Counted from the first letter of the stretch, positions 34,624 through 45,621 are shown. The stretch is 64,000 nucleotides of DNA from Allobosea sp. BK604 (GCF_004341515.1 NZ_SLZF01000009.1:62001-126000); one strand, 5' to 3'. Program-made: numbers and translations. Notes: generated from the letters alone by a model not told the origin.

Positions 34624-35469
34624 TCAGGCAAGTGGCGCGGTCGGAGGAACGGGTGCGCCGGCATATTCGAGGGAGCAGAAGCCGCCGCCCTGGAAATAGA
34701 GCGCCGGCGGCTCGTGCGTGAGCTCGGCCTCCCCGGCCATGGCCTCCTGCGTGTAGGCCTCGGCATGATCCTGGGGCCTGTAGCCCAGTCGACGGGCGAC
34801 GGCATTGTCGTACCAGCCGCCGGCATTGTCCGAGACGCCGTAGACGATGGTGTTATGGATGTCGGGATGCTCCAGGCCGATCAGGCAGAGCTGGGCGAGA
34901 TCGCGTCCGCTGATCCAGATCTTCAGCGTGCGGGCATTGCCGGGAATGTCGGCGGCATTGCCGATCCGGACATGCATGCTGCGGATGCCGTATTTGTCGG
35001 CATAGAGGGCGCCAACCGCCTCCCCCCAGCATTTGCTCAGCCCGTAGCGGCCGTCCGGGCGCGGCAGGACCGACTCGTCGAGGCGCTGATGCCTGGGATA
35101 GAAGCCGACGGCATGGTTGCTCGAACCGAAGACGACGCGCCCGACGCCCTGGCGTCGCGCCGCTTCATAGACATTCCAGGTGCCGACGACATTGGCCTGC
35201 AGGATGGCCTCGAACGGCGCTTCGCGCACCACACCCGCCATGTGGATCACTGCATCCATGCCCTCCATGGCCCGCTCGACGGCGGCGATGTCGGAGACAT
35301 CGGCCTGTACGGCCTCCTCGTTGGCGGCAAGGGCGGCTGGAGCGACGGCATCGATTATGCGGATGCGCGTGAAGCGCGCGCCGAGTTCGTGGCGCAGTTT
35401 TCGCCCGATATTGCCGGCGCCGCCCGTGATCAGAAGGTTGCGAATGACGGTCGGCTCTTTTGGTACCAT
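34624..35469 (-). CDS. udh: uronate dehydrogenase
   Basis: A 281-residue extended SDR-type enzyme that oxidises D-galacturonate or D-glucuronate with NAD+ to the aldaro-lactone. It shows GGAGNIG (16-22), the NAD-discriminating acid in RIID, HMAGV, the uronate dehydrogenase-like GSSNHAVGFYPR segment, and the catalytic YGLSK (Tyr142, Lys146). Length is close to that of known enzymes (about 265-275). It lies between the IclR/SMP-30 regulator and the glucarate-dehydratase-type gene, which supplies the next chemical step after lactone opening. Identification rests on motif and operon context together. Confidence 0.87.
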   Translation of the reverse strand: MVPKEPTVIRNLLITGGAGNIGRKLRHELGARFTRIRIIDAVAPAALAANEEAVQADVSDIAAVERAMEGMDAVIHMAGVVREAPFEAILQANVVGTWNVYEAARRQGVGRVVFGSSNHAVGFYPRHQRLDESVLPRPDGRYGLSKCWGEAVGALYADKYGIRSMHVRIGNAADIPGNARTLKIWISGRDLAQLCLIGLEHPDIHNTIVYGVSDNAGGWYDNAVARRLGYRPQDHAEAYTQEAMAGEAELTHEPPALYFQGGGFCSLEYAGAPVPPTAPLA

Positions 35470-35526
35470 GCGTCTTCTCCCGGCTTTTGTTCTTGAGCGA
35501 ATGAGTGGGCCCGATGCGTCTCCGGT

Positions 35527-37254
35527 TCAGCGCAGCAGGGCGGCACGAAGCCGCCCGTCGAGGGCAAAGACGCTCCCGGATGCCGGGGCTTCGGCAATCT
35601 GCTGCGGCGTCAGTCCAATCCGGCCACTCGTGACGTAGAGCAGGTCCCCGTCTTGCCCGCCGAAGGCCAGTCCGGTGGGACGCGGCACCGGCAGGGACAA
35701 GAGCCGCATGTCGGACCCATCGCGCCGCAGACGCGCCAGGCTCCAGCCATCCCAGAGGGCAACCCAGAGATGATCGGGCTCTTCCAGGGCAAGGGCCATG
35801 GGGCGGCCATCGATGGCGTCGACCCGCGCGACCAGCTCCTGGCCCGCGCATGTTCCGTCCGGGGCGATCCGGACACGGATGATCTCGCCAACATCTCTCA
35901 AGGCCGCATAGAGATGACGCCGGGCCGGGTCGATCAGGATATCGGTCGCGGCGGCCGGCAATTTCACTTCCAGAACAGGCTTCCCGGCCGCAAACCGGTA
36001 CAGGCCGGGCCCGTCAGGAGAGGACGACGTCTCGCCGGTCCCGAACCAGATCTGCCCATCCGGCCCGTGGCAGGCGGACGAGATCCCGGCCAGCAATTCC
36101 AACGGCAAGGGCGGGTCCAGGGAGGCGAATTGCGCATTGCGGTCGACGGTCATGGCGCCCTTTTCCGTCGCCACGAACCAGCGCCCCTCCCCGATCGTGG
36201 TCAGGGCCAGCGCAGGTGCGGTAAACTTCGCCATCACCTCCGAGCGGGACGGAGCCCCGGATTCGCCGGCTCCCGCACGCATGATCGCAGGTGCCAGCGC
36301 ATCCAGCCAGAGCAGCGAACCCGTCTGCGCATCCCAGCTCGGCGACTTTCCCAGGAAGGAACGCCCGATGGCGGCGAGCGGCACTTCCGCGCCATCGGGC
36401 CTGGCGCGCGGACGGACCCCGCCCTGCCGCCTGACGGCCTCGCCGAGCCGCCGGGCGGCGGTTGCAACCTCGGGCCCGATCTGGTGCACCCGCTCCAGCG
36501 TCATCCGATAGCAGGGGCCCGATACCGTGAAGGCTCCGAGCGGGACGTCGCCCTCGCCCGGCACGGCGGCGCTGACGCAACGAACCCCCTCCATGAACTC
36601 CTCGTCGTCGATCGCGTATCCCCGCTGCCGGAAAACATCGAGCTGCGAGCGCAGCTGGGCCGGATCCGTGATCGTGCGGTCCGTGACGCGTTCGAAGCTC
36701 ATGCCACCGATCAGGGCCTCGCGCTCGGCAGGTGCGAGCGCCGCGAGATGCGCCTTGCCCATTCCGGAGCAATAGAGCGGCCGCAGGCTGCCGAGCGGAG
36801 CTCCCGTGCTGATCGGATAAAGGCTCATGATCTTCTGAATGATGATCATGTTGGTGCCGCCCGGCGCGGCGAAATAGACGGTCTCCCCGCTGAGCTCGTG
36901 AAGCCAGCGGATCTCCGTCATGGCGAGCATCGGCAGGTCCGGCATCGGCCAGACGGCCTGGGCGTATTCGAGGAACCGGAAGCCCGGGAAAAAGCCCTGC
37001 CCGCTCGCCTCGACGCGCACCAGGCCGCGCTGCTGCAACGTGTTGATGATGCGGTAGACCGTGCTGCGTGGAACGCCCAGCTCGTCGGCCAGGGTCTGCG
37101 CCCGGTGCTCGCCCGGCGAGGCGGCGATCAGATCGATCAGGTTCAGCGCCTTGCCGACGAGCCTCGTGCCGCGAATCTCGGTGACGGCACGGCCCTTCGG
37201 CCCCTCGTCTTCGGGCGCGACATCCGGTTCGAGGCTGACGAGGCGATGAGGCAT
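35527..37254 (-). CDS. IclR regulator fused to a degenerate SMP-30/gluconolactonase domain
   Basis: A 575-residue two-part protein. Residues 30-280 are an IclR regulator: HTH at 51-78 (AQTLADELGVPRSTVYRIIN) and an IclR effector domain with MGKAHLAALAP and VRCVSAAVP. Residues 292-575 follow the SMP-30 beta-propeller pattern (PSWDAQTGSLLWLD, GPDGQIWFGT, LWVALWDGWSLARL, PVPRPTGLAFGG). The metal ligands of active lactonases are replaced: the Glu of GEGPxW is Lys303 (LGKSPSW), the NDG Asn is within SSA392-394, the SNGL Asn is Thr437, and the PDGL Asp is Met486. It should be a sensor, not an enzyme. It heads the udh/dehydratase operon and is divergent from the transport operon. ATG at 37254; a longer upstream frame is not protein-like. 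Confidence 0.88.
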   Translation of the reverse strand: MPHRLVSLEPDVAPEDEGPKGRAVTEIRGTRLVGKALNLIDLIAASPGEHRAQTLADELGVPRSTVYRIINTLQQRGLVRVEASGQGFFPGFRFLEYAQAVWPMPDLPMLAMTEIRWLHELSGETVYFAAPGGTNMIIIQKIMSLYPISTGAPLGSLRPLYCSGMGKAHLAALAPAEREALIGGMSFERVTDRTITDPAQLRSQLDVFRQRGYAIDDEEFMEGVRCVSAAVPGEGDVPLGAFTVSGPCYRMTLERVHQIGPEVATAARRLGEAVRRQGGVRPRARPDGAEVPLAAIGRSFLGKSPSWDAQTGSLLWLDALAPAIMRAGAGESGAPSRSEVMAKFTAPALALTTIGEGRWFVATEKGAMTVDRNAQFASLDPPLPLELLAGISSACHGPDGQIWFGTGETSSSPDGPGLYRFAAGKPVLEVKLPAAATDILIDPARRHLYAALRDVGEIIRVRIAPDGTCAGQELVARVDAIDGRPMALALEEPDHLWVALWDGWSLARLRRDGSDMRLLSLPVPRPTGLAFGGQDGDLLYVTSGRIGLTPQQIAEAPASGSVFALDGRLRAALLR

Positions 37255-37387
37255 GAAACGGGGGCGGCCTGTCGGAGCGGGCTGAGGCGGAGCGGGCCGC
37301 AGCTTACGCAGACACGCAATCGGCCGCAATGGACCAGTATCACGATGTGAGAATAACAGCTGCACAACGCGAGAAGTAACTCTGCTT

Positions 37388-37404
37388 TTCATACATAGTA
37401 AGAA
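37388..37404. promoter_or_regulatory. candidate IclR operator
   Basis: TTCATACATAGTAAGAA is an inverted repeat of form TTCnTACnnnGTAnGAA in an AT-rich patch of the 227-bp divergent gap. It lies seven bases before a TTGACA box, placed to control both operons. Confidence 0.55.
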
Positions 37405-37410
37405 TGGTCG

Positions 37411-37439
37411 TTGACAGCCTGCGCAGCCACTCCTAGCCT
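37411..37439 (+). promoter_or_regulatory. candidate sigma70-type promoter
   Basis: A consensus -35 box TTGACA at 37,411-37,416 and a 17-bp spacer precede TAGCCT at 37,434-37,439. It would start transcription about 35 bases upstream of the aldose-epimerase-like gene. Confidence 0.45.
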
Positions 37440-37481
37440 TTCCGCAAGATCGGGGTTCTCCCGGCTCAGTGGGGACGAAAC

Positions 37482-38429
37482 GTGGCAATGGTGGACGCGA
37501 CGACGTCACCACTCCGTTCGGCCGAGGCCTCGCCTCACGTCCACGCCCTGACGGCGGGACGGATGCGCGCGAGCGTGAGGCCGCTCGATGGCGGGCGGCT
37601 CGCGTCACTGTGGCGGGAGGAGCCCGGGGGCGGCCGTACGGACGTGCTGGTGCCGATGCCCGAGACCGGCTTCGACCCGCTGTTCTGGCCGAAGGCCGGC
37701 ACGTATCCGCTCGTTCCGTTTTCCAACCGCATCCGTGCAGCTGCGTTCCGGTTCGGCGAAACCCCGGTCGCGCTTGCGTCGCACCCGGCCGCGGCGCCAC
37801 ATGCGCTGCATGGCTTCTGCCAGATGCGGCCATGGACCGTGACCCGGCGCTCGCAGGCGCAGGTCGAGATGCGCTATCGGCACGTCCCGGAGAGCGCTCC
37901 GGATGCCTGGCCCTGGGAATTCGAAGCCCTCCAGCGCATTACGCTGGACGCGTCCGGCGTGATCCACGAGATCGGCGTCGAAAGCCGGGCGGCGTCGCCG
38001 ATGCCGATCGGCCTGGGACTTCATCCCTATTTCGCGGTATCGCCGGGCGACCGCATCCGGTTTGCCGCCGATGCCGTGTGGAAAGCGGATGCCGACGGCT
38101 GCGGCCGGGAGCTCTTGACGCTCACGGGCAGTGCCCGCCTCCACGATTCACGTCATGGCGAGGATGAGGTCACGACCTATCACGCCGGCTGGGGCGGCAC
38201 GGCATCGCTCGATCGGCGCGATGGCACGCAGGTCGTGATCGCGGCGAGCGCCCCGCTCGACCACCTCGTGTTCCACGTCCCCGCCGGCGGGCGCTACCTG
38301 TGCCTCGAGCCGGTGAGCCATGTCGCCGACGCTTTCAACCTCGCGGCTTCAGGAAAAGCGGGCACCGGCGCCCGGGTGCTGCGCGCCGGCGAGGCGATCT
38401 CGGCCAGCATGTGGATCGAGCTGGCATGA
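37482..38429 (+). CDS. aldose 1-epimerase (GalM)-like protein
   Basis: A 315-residue galactose mutarotase-fold protein. Family elements are YPLVPFSNRIRAAAF near the N terminus, ALHGFCQMRPW with the first catalytic-type His, and GLGLHPYFAV with the second His. It probably interconverts anomers of a sugar or uronate taken up by the transporter encoded next, or trims its lactone equilibrium. The GTG at 37482 has GGGGA five bases before it; the ATG at 37488 is two codons later and equally possible. It is the first gene of a plus-strand operon running to 46824. Confidence 0.85.
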   Translation: MAMVDATTSPLRSAEASPHVHALTAGRMRASVRPLDGGRLASLWREEPGGGRTDVLVPMPETGFDPLFWPKAGTYPLVPFSNRIRAAAFRFGETPVALASHPAAAPHALHGFCQMRPWTVTRRSQAQVEMRYRHVPESAPDAWPWEFEALQRITLDASGVIHEIGVESRAASPMPIGLGLHPYFAVSPGDRIRFAADAVWKADADGCGRELLTLTGSARLHDSRHGEDEVTTYHAGWGGTASLDRRDGTQVVIAASAPLDHLVFHVPAGGRYLCLEPVSHVADAFNLAASGKAGTGARVLRAGEAISASMWIELA

Positions 38430-38512
38430 GGTGAGCCGAAAGGCGGCAGCGACCATTCTACCCAAGGCGACAAGGCCAAAAGGCCGGGCATCATCTCTAT
38501 CGGGAGGAAAGC

Positions 38513-40471
38513 ATGAGCAGGGATACCGAACACGGACCACGTCTGCGCCCAGGCCTCGATCGTCGCGACATGCTGAAGGGGCTTGCCGGCGCCACCGCGC
38601 TCTCGGCTCTGCCCGATAGGGCTTTCGCCCAGGCGGCCAAGGAAGCGCCGGCTCTCGCGAAGCTGGCGGCCGAAGGCAAGCTGCCGCCGCTGGCAGAGCG
38701 CATCTCGGCAAATCCGCTGGTCATCACGGTGGATAAGGTCGGCCGCTATGGCGGCTCGCTCAGGCGGGGCCTGCGCGGCTCGTCCGACCATAACGGCATC
38801 CTGCGCATGGTCGGCAACCAGGGCCTCGTGCGCTGGAACCTTGCCTTCACCGCAGTCCTGCCGAACGTGGCCGACAAATGGGAGGTCAACGCGGATTCGA
38901 CCGAATTCACCTTCCATCTCCGCAAGGGCATGAAATGGTCCGACGGCAAGCCGTTCACGGCCGATGACGTCGTCTTCTCGATCGAGGACTGCGCCAAGAA
39001 TACCGAGCTCTACAAGTCGCCCCCTTCGCCGATCGTGATCGACAACAAGGCGGGCACCGCGACCAGGATCGACGAAACCACGGTCAAGTTCACCTTCGCC
39101 AGCCCCTATGCCCTGTTCCTCGAGATGATGGCGACCCCGCTCGGGCAGCACCCGACGCTGTTCGCCAAGCACTACTGCAGCCAGTTCCACCCGAAGTACA
39201 ATCCCGGCGTGGCGGAGCTGGTCAAGGCGGCGAACCTCTCCGACTGGGGCACGCTGTTCCGCAACAAGTGCGGCGATATCGAGATTCCGTCGCGCTGGGG
39301 CAATGCCGACAAGCCGACACTCGACCCCTGGGTCATCAAGGAGCCCTATACCGGCGGCGCGACGCGCGTGGTGATGGAGCGCAATCCCTATTTCTGGCAG
39401 GTCGACACCGCCGGCAACCAGCTACCCTATATCGACAGGCTCACTTTCAGCATCTCGCAGGACGTCGAGTCGCTGATGCTCGATGCGATTTCCGGGCGCC
39501 TCGACATCCAGGAGCGCCATCTCGACACGCTCCAGAACAAGCCGACCCTGTCGCAGAACATGCAGAAGGGCGGCTACCGCCTGATCGAGTTGGTCAGCTC
39601 CTCGTCGCAGCAGGTTCAGATCTACCTGAACATGACGCACAAGGACGCGAAGATGCGGGAGATGTTCGCCAACAAGGAGTTCCGCAAGGCGCTCTCGCTG
39701 GGCATGGACCGCAAGGAAATCATCGACCTCGTCTATCTCGGCCAGTCGCAGCCGCACCAGACCGGACCGCGCCCGGGCCACCCCTGGTATCACGCGGGCC
39801 TGTCCGAGCAGTTCACCAGCCACGACCCGGCCCAGGCCAACGCCATCCTGGACAAGCTCGGCTACACCAAAAAGGACGCCAATGGCATCAGGCTGCGGCC
39901 GGACGGGCAGAGGATCTTCTTCGCCATCGACGTCATCCCGACCCTGTATCCCGACGAGGTCGACGCGCTCGAACTGGTGAAGCGGCACTGGGCCGAGATC
40001 GGCGTCGACATCAAGGTCAATACGATCGAGCGCGCGCTCTACTACACGCGCGGCGACAATAACGACCATGACGCCGCCGTCTGGCCGGGACCCGGCGGGC
40101 TCGATCCGATGCTCGATCCGCGCGACTACTTCGCCCAGCACACCCAGGGCTCGCGCTACGCGATTCCGTGGGCGCAATGGTACGTCTCGGGAGGCAAGGA
40201 CGGCCAGGAGCCGCCGGAGGGCCAGAAGCAGCGGATGAAGCTCTTCGATCAGGCCCGCGCCACCGCCGACCTGGAGAAGCGTGCGGCGCTCATGAAGCAG
40301 GTCTTCGACCTGACGGCCGAGGCGTTCGAGACGATCGGCATCTGCCTCGCGGTCAACGCCTTCGGCATCTGCAAGAACAACCTGCAGAACGTGCCGCAGA
40401 AATATCCAAACGCCTGGACCTGGCCCAATCCCGGCCCGGCCCTGCCGCAGCAGTTCTTCTTCGCGACCTGA
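38513..40471 (+). CDS. ABC transporter substrate-binding protein, family 5
   Basis: A 652-residue periplasmic binding protein of the peptide/nickel/oligosaccharide family 5. A twin-arginine signal is visible at residues 17-26 (RRDMLKGLAG) with cleavage near AFAQ. The body has LRKGMKWSDGKPFTADDVVFSIED, the family signature, and KEFRKALSLGMDRKEII. At 652 residues it is longer than peptide-binding members (about 530) and similar to members that bind oligosaccharides and plant cell wall sugars. Neighbouring sugar-acid enzymes suggest an oligogalacturonide or related uronoside, which is inference. Strong site GGGAGGAAAGC precedes the ATG. A stem-loop separates it from the permease genes. Confidence 0.9.
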   Translation: MSRDTEHGPRLRPGLDRRDMLKGLAGATALSALPDRAFAQAAKEAPALAKLAAEGKLPPLAERISANPLVITVDKVGRYGGSLRRGLRGSSDHNGILRMVGNQGLVRWNLAFTAVLPNVADKWEVNADSTEFTFHLRKGMKWSDGKPFTADDVVFSIEDCAKNTELYKSPPSPIVIDNKAGTATRIDETTVKFTFASPYALFLEMMATPLGQHPTLFAKHYCSQFHPKYNPGVAELVKAANLSDWGTLFRNKCGDIEIPSRWGNADKPTLDPWVIKEPYTGGATRVVMERNPYFWQVDTAGNQLPYIDRLTFSISQDVESLMLDAISGRLDIQERHLDTLQNKPTLSQNMQKGGYRLIELVSSSSQQVQIYLNMTHKDAKMREMFANKEFRKALSLGMDRKEIIDLVYLGQSQPHQTGPRPGHPWYHAGLSEQFTSHDPAQANAILDKLGYTKKDANGIRLRPDGQRIFFAIDVIPTLYPDEVDALELVKRHWAEIGVDIKVNTIERALYYTRGDNNDHDAAVWPGPGGLDPMLDPRDYFAQHTQGSRYAIPWAQWYVSGGKDGQEPPEGQKQRMKLFDQARATADLEKRAALMKQVFDLTAEAFETIGICLAVNAFGICKNNLQNVPQKYPNAWTWPNPGPALPQQFFFAT

Positions 40472-40473
40472 TC

Positions 40474-40515
40474 GGCGGGAGCCCGGTGGCGCCGTCGGCG
40501 CGACCGGGCTCCGCC
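40474..40515 (+). promoter_or_regulatory. intra-operon stem-loop after the binding-protein gene
   Basis: GGAGCCCGGT (40,478-40,487) pairs with ACCGGGCTCC (40,503-40,512), and inside it GCGCCG pairs with CGGCGC. Its place between binding protein and permeases suits partial termination or 3'-end protection, which raises binding protein output. Confidence 0.6.
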
Positions 40516-40534
40516 AATCGAGACAGGCAGTGCC

Positions 40535-41521
40535 ATGCTTCGCTTCATCGCCAAGCGCCTCCTCTGGATGGTGCCCTCGCTGATCGTCGTCAGCTTTCTC
40601 GCCTTCGTGCTGATCCAGCTCCCGCCGGGCGACTTCGTCACGACCTATATCGCCACGCTCGCCGCCTCGAACGAAGTGGTCGACCAGAACACGGCTGCCG
40701 ATCTCAGGCTTCGCTTCGGGCTCGACCAGCCGATGATCGTCCAATATTTCAAGTGGATCAGCGGCATCGTGCTCAGAGGCGATTTCGGCCTCAGCTTCGA
40801 ATGGCAGCAGCCGGTCGGCGACCTGATCTGGGAACGGATGGCGCTGACCCTGGTGCTGACCTTCTCGACGCTGCTCGCGACCTGGGGCATCGCGCTGCCG
40901 ATCGGCGTGTTCTCGGCGGTCAGGAAATATTCGATCGGCGACTATATCGTCACCTTCTTCAGCTTCCTCGGCCTTGCCATTCCGAGCTTCCTGCTCGCGC
41001 TCGTGCTGATGTATGTCGCGGCGGTCGAGTTCGGGCAGGAGGTCGGCGGGCTCTTCTCCGAGCAGTACCTCACGGCCCCCTGGAGCATCGGCAAGGTCAT
41101 CGACCTGCTGCAGCACCTCTGGATTCCGGTGATCATCCTGGCCGTCTCCGGCACCGCCAGCCTGATCCGCGTCATGCGCGCCAACATGCTGGACGAGCTC
41201 AACAAGCCCTATGTCACGACCGCGCGCGCCAAGGGCCTCTCGGAATTCCACCTGCTGGTGAAATACCCGCTCCGCCTCGCGCTCAACCCGTTCATCTCGA
41301 CGATTTCCTGGCTGCTGCCGAACCTCGTCTCCGGCTCGATCATCGTCGCCATCGTGCTCAGCCTGCCGACGGCGGGGCCCCTCCTGCTCCAGTCGCTGAT
41401 GAGCCAGGACATGTATCTGGCCGGCGCCTTCGTGCTGCTGATCTGCGCGCTCACGCTGGTCGGCTCGCTGATCAGCGACATCCTGCTCGCCCTCGTCGAT
41501 CCACGCATCAGGCTGGAATAG
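40535..41521 (+). CDS. ABC transporter permease, DppB type
   Basis: A 328-residue inner membrane permease. It starts with the DppB-like MLRFIAKRLLWMVPSLIVVS and has the LRLRFGLDQPMIVQYFKWI periplasmic segment, the cytoplasmic TTARAKGLSEFHLLVKYPLRLAL loop that contacts the ATPase, and the C-terminal LVDPRIRLE. It is the first half of the channel; three bases separate its stop from the next permease, so they are co-translated. Confidence 0.93.
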   Translation: MLRFIAKRLLWMVPSLIVVSFLAFVLIQLPPGDFVTTYIATLAASNEVVDQNTAADLRLRFGLDQPMIVQYFKWISGIVLRGDFGLSFEWQQPVGDLIWERMALTLVLTFSTLLATWGIALPIGVFSAVRKYSIGDYIVTFFSFLGLAIPSFLLALVLMYVAAVEFGQEVGGLFSEQYLTAPWSIGKVIDLLQHLWIPVIILAVSGTASLIRVMRANMLDELNKPYVTTARAKGLSEFHLLVKYPLRLALNPFISTISWLLPNLVSGSIIVAIVLSLPTAGPLLLQSLMSQDMYLAGAFVLLICALTLVGSLISDILLALVDPRIRLE

Positions 41522-41524
41522 GCA

Positions 41525-42648
41525 ATGACCGACGCTGCCCTCTCATCCGTCGACAGCAAGCGGCTGGCCGTCGCCTCGCAATGGCAACTCGTCTGGTGGG
41601 CGTTCAAGCGCCACCACCTCGCCATGGCCGGGCTGGTCGTCACGGTCCTGCTCTACATCATCGCCATCGCGCCCGGCTTCTTCGCCATCAACGACCCGTC
41701 GCTGCAGAATGCGCGGGCTGCCTTTCATCCGCCGCAGGTGATCCATTTCATCGACAGGGCCGAGGATGGGAGCTGGGCGTTCCGCCCCTTCATCCATCCC
41801 TCCGTCTTCAAGCGCGATCCGCAGACGCTCTCGGCCATCTATAGCGAGGACAAGACCCGCAAGAGCTATATCCGGTTCTTCGGCACGGGCTATGAGTACA
41901 GCCTGTTCGGCCTGTTCAGCACGACCACCCACCTGATCGCCTCGGAGAACAAGGCTCAGCCGATCTTCCTGCTCGGGACGGACCGCCTCGGCCGCTGCGT
42001 CTTCAGCCGCATCATCCAGGGCACCCAGATTTCCCTCTCGGTCGGCCTGGTCGGCGTGCTGCTCTCCCTGACCATCGGGATCCTGCTCGGCGGCATCTCC
42101 GGCTATTTCGGCGGGCGGATCGATTTCGCGGTGCAGCGCGTCATCGAGTTCGTGCTGTCATTGCCCAGCATCCCGATCTGGCTCGCGCTCTCGGCGGCCC
42201 TGCCGCAGGATTGGCCGGCGACGCTCAACTACTTCATGATCACGCTGATCCTCTCGCTGACCGGCTGGGCTCAGCTCGCCCGGGTCGTGCGCGGCCGCTT
42301 CCTGAGCCTGCGCACGGAGGAATTCGTCACTGCGGCACGGCTCGACGGCGTCTCGGAAGGGCGGGTGATCTTCCGCCATATGCTGCCGAGCTTCGCCAGC
42401 CACATCATCGCCTCGATCTCGCTGGCGATCCCGGCGATGATCCTGGCCGAGACCGCGCTCAGCTTCCTCGGACTGGGTCTGCAGCCGCCGACCATCTCCT
42501 GGGGCGTGCTGCTGCGCGAGGCCCAGAACATCCGCTCGATCGCGACAGCGCCCTGGCTGTTCGCGCCTGGCGTCGCCGTGGTGGTTGCCGTGATCGCCCT
42601 CAACTTCCTGGGAGACGGATTGCGCGACGCCGCCGATCCGTACAACAA

Positions 42649-42652
<4 letters not shown>
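41525..42652 (+). CDS. ABC transporter permease, DppC type
   Basis: A 375-residue inner membrane permease, longer than usual for DppC (about 300) because of a periplasmic insertion at roughly residues 60-145 after the first transmembrane segment (contains FHPPQVIHFIDRAEDGSWAF). This insertion is a known feature of a subgroup of DppC-like permeases. The core motif LLGTDRLGRCVFSRIIQGTQISL and the ATPase-contact loop TAARLDGVSEGRVIFRHMLPSF are intact. Its stop overlaps the start of the fused ATPase (ATGA). Confidence 0.92.
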
Positions 42653-44376
<1,724 letters not shown>

Positions 44377-44396
44377 TTGAACCCCGGGGCATAGCC

Positions 44397-45617
44397 ATGA
44401 AGATCGTCGATATCAGGACCTTCCTGATGCATGCGGGTGCGCCCAACCTCAAGAGCTGGGCGTCCGACGGATCATTCGGCACGCAGCAATTCTCGAAGAA
44501 CCTCACCGGCAGCCGCAACTGGCTGTTCGTCAAGGTTGTCACCGATGAAGGCATCACCGGCATAGGCGAATGCTCGGGCTGGCCGCGCGTGATCAGAACC
44601 GCGGTCGAGGACCTGAAATCGCTGCTGGTCGGTGAGGATCCGACGCATATCGAGCGGCTCTGGCAGAAGATGCAGATCGCAATCATGGGCCACGGCATGA
44701 CCGGCGTGGTCGGCGCCGGCGCCATGACCGGCATTGACATGGCGCTCTGGGACATCAAGGGCAAGGCGCTGAAAACACCGGTCTGGAACCTGCTCGGCGG
44801 CAAGCTGCGCGACAAGATCCGCATCTATGGCCATGCGAATACCCCGGAGACCGCGCTGTCGCTGAAGCAGCGCGGCGTCACCGCGATCAAATGCGGAGGC
44901 GTCTCCGATCCCGTCAGGAAGGTCGCGGCGCTGCGCGAAGCGGTCGGTGAGGAGATGGACATCGCCATCGACCTGCACGGCCCGCCATGGCTGACGCCGG
45001 CCGATGCGACGCAGGTCTGCCGTGCCCTCGAACCCTTCAAGATGATGTGGGTCGAGGATCCGATTGCGCCCGACAATCTCGACGGCTACCGCCGTATCCG
45101 CGACCACTCGGCGGTGACGCTGGCGGCTGGCGAGCGCATGGCGACGATCTTCGGCGAACGCGAGCTGATCGAGCGCGAGCTGATCGATGTGGTGCAGCCC
45201 GACACCGGACGGGCCGGCGGCATCACGCAGCTCAAGAAGATCGCGGCGATGGCGGAGGCGCATCACATCATGCTGGCGCCTCATTCCGGCTCGCTCGGGC
45301 CGGTCGCGGAATATGCCGCGCTGCATCTGCTCGCGAGCTGCCCGAACGGCCTGATCCTTGAGCGCATCGAGGACGATTGGGATGGCCGCGCCCAGACGGT
45401 CATCCCGCACCCGACCTCGCGCGACGGCTATCTCGACGTGCCCGACCGCCACGGCCTTGGCGTCGAGATCGACGAGGATTTCGTCGCGCGATGGCCGAGC
45501 GAGATGAACGTCTCGATCCCTGTGACGGAGGGCGCCGGCTCCTATGCCGAGGGCACCTTTCACGAGCATGTCTATGTCCAGACGCGCTGGAAGCGCGGCG
45601 TCTATTTCAAGGGTTGA
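44397..45617 (+). CDS. mandelate racemase/muconate lactonizing enzyme family dehydratase, galactonate-dehydratase-like (1)
   Basis: A 406-residue enolase-superfamily enzyme. The N-terminal cap has TDEGITGIGECSGWPR. The barrel carries the metal ligands Asp in AIDLHG, Glu in WVEDP and Glu in LAAGERM, and a catalytic His in MLAPHSGSLGP. The usual KxK on the second strand is replaced by IKCGG, so the first base differs from mandelate racemase; the DxHG arrangement recalls acid-sugar dehydratases in which a His acts instead. The substrate is probably an aldonate or aldarate. It is 20 bases after the ATPase gene and four before a second dehydratase. Confidence 0.85.
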   Translation: MKIVDIRTFLMHAGAPNLKSWASDGSFGTQQFSKNLTGSRNWLFVKVVTDEGITGIGECSGWPRVIRTAVEDLKSLLVGEDPTHIERLWQKMQIAIMGHGMTGVVGAGAMTGIDMALWDIKGKALKTPVWNLLGGKLRDKIRIYGHANTPETALSLKQRGVTAIKCGGVSDPVRKVAALREAVGEEMDIAIDLHGPPWLTPADATQVCRALEPFKMMWVEDPIAPDNLDGYRRIRDHSAVTLAAGERMATIFGERELIERELIDVVQPDTGRAGGITQLKKIAAMAEAHHIMLAPHSGSLGPVAEYAALHLLASCPNGLILERIEDDWDGRAQTVIPHPTSRDGYLDVPDRHGLGVEIDEDFVARWPSEMNVSIPVTEGAGSYAEGTFHEHVYVQTRWKRGVYFKG

Positions 45618-45621
45618 GCCT

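Noticed and set aside
37255-37833. N-terminal extension of the IclR/SMP-30 protein
   Set aside because: The extension overlaps the divergent aldose-epimerase-like gene and its promoter and is low-complexity Arg/Pro sequence.
39422-41251. 609-residue minus-strand frame opposite the binding-protein and permease genes
   Set aside because: Antisense frame of GC-rich coding sequence, with skewed Asp/Arg/Gly composition and no family match.
42211-42648. Extension of the double-ATPase frame upstream of 42649
   Set aside because: Lies inside the DppC-type permease gene; the ATGA overlap gives the natural start.
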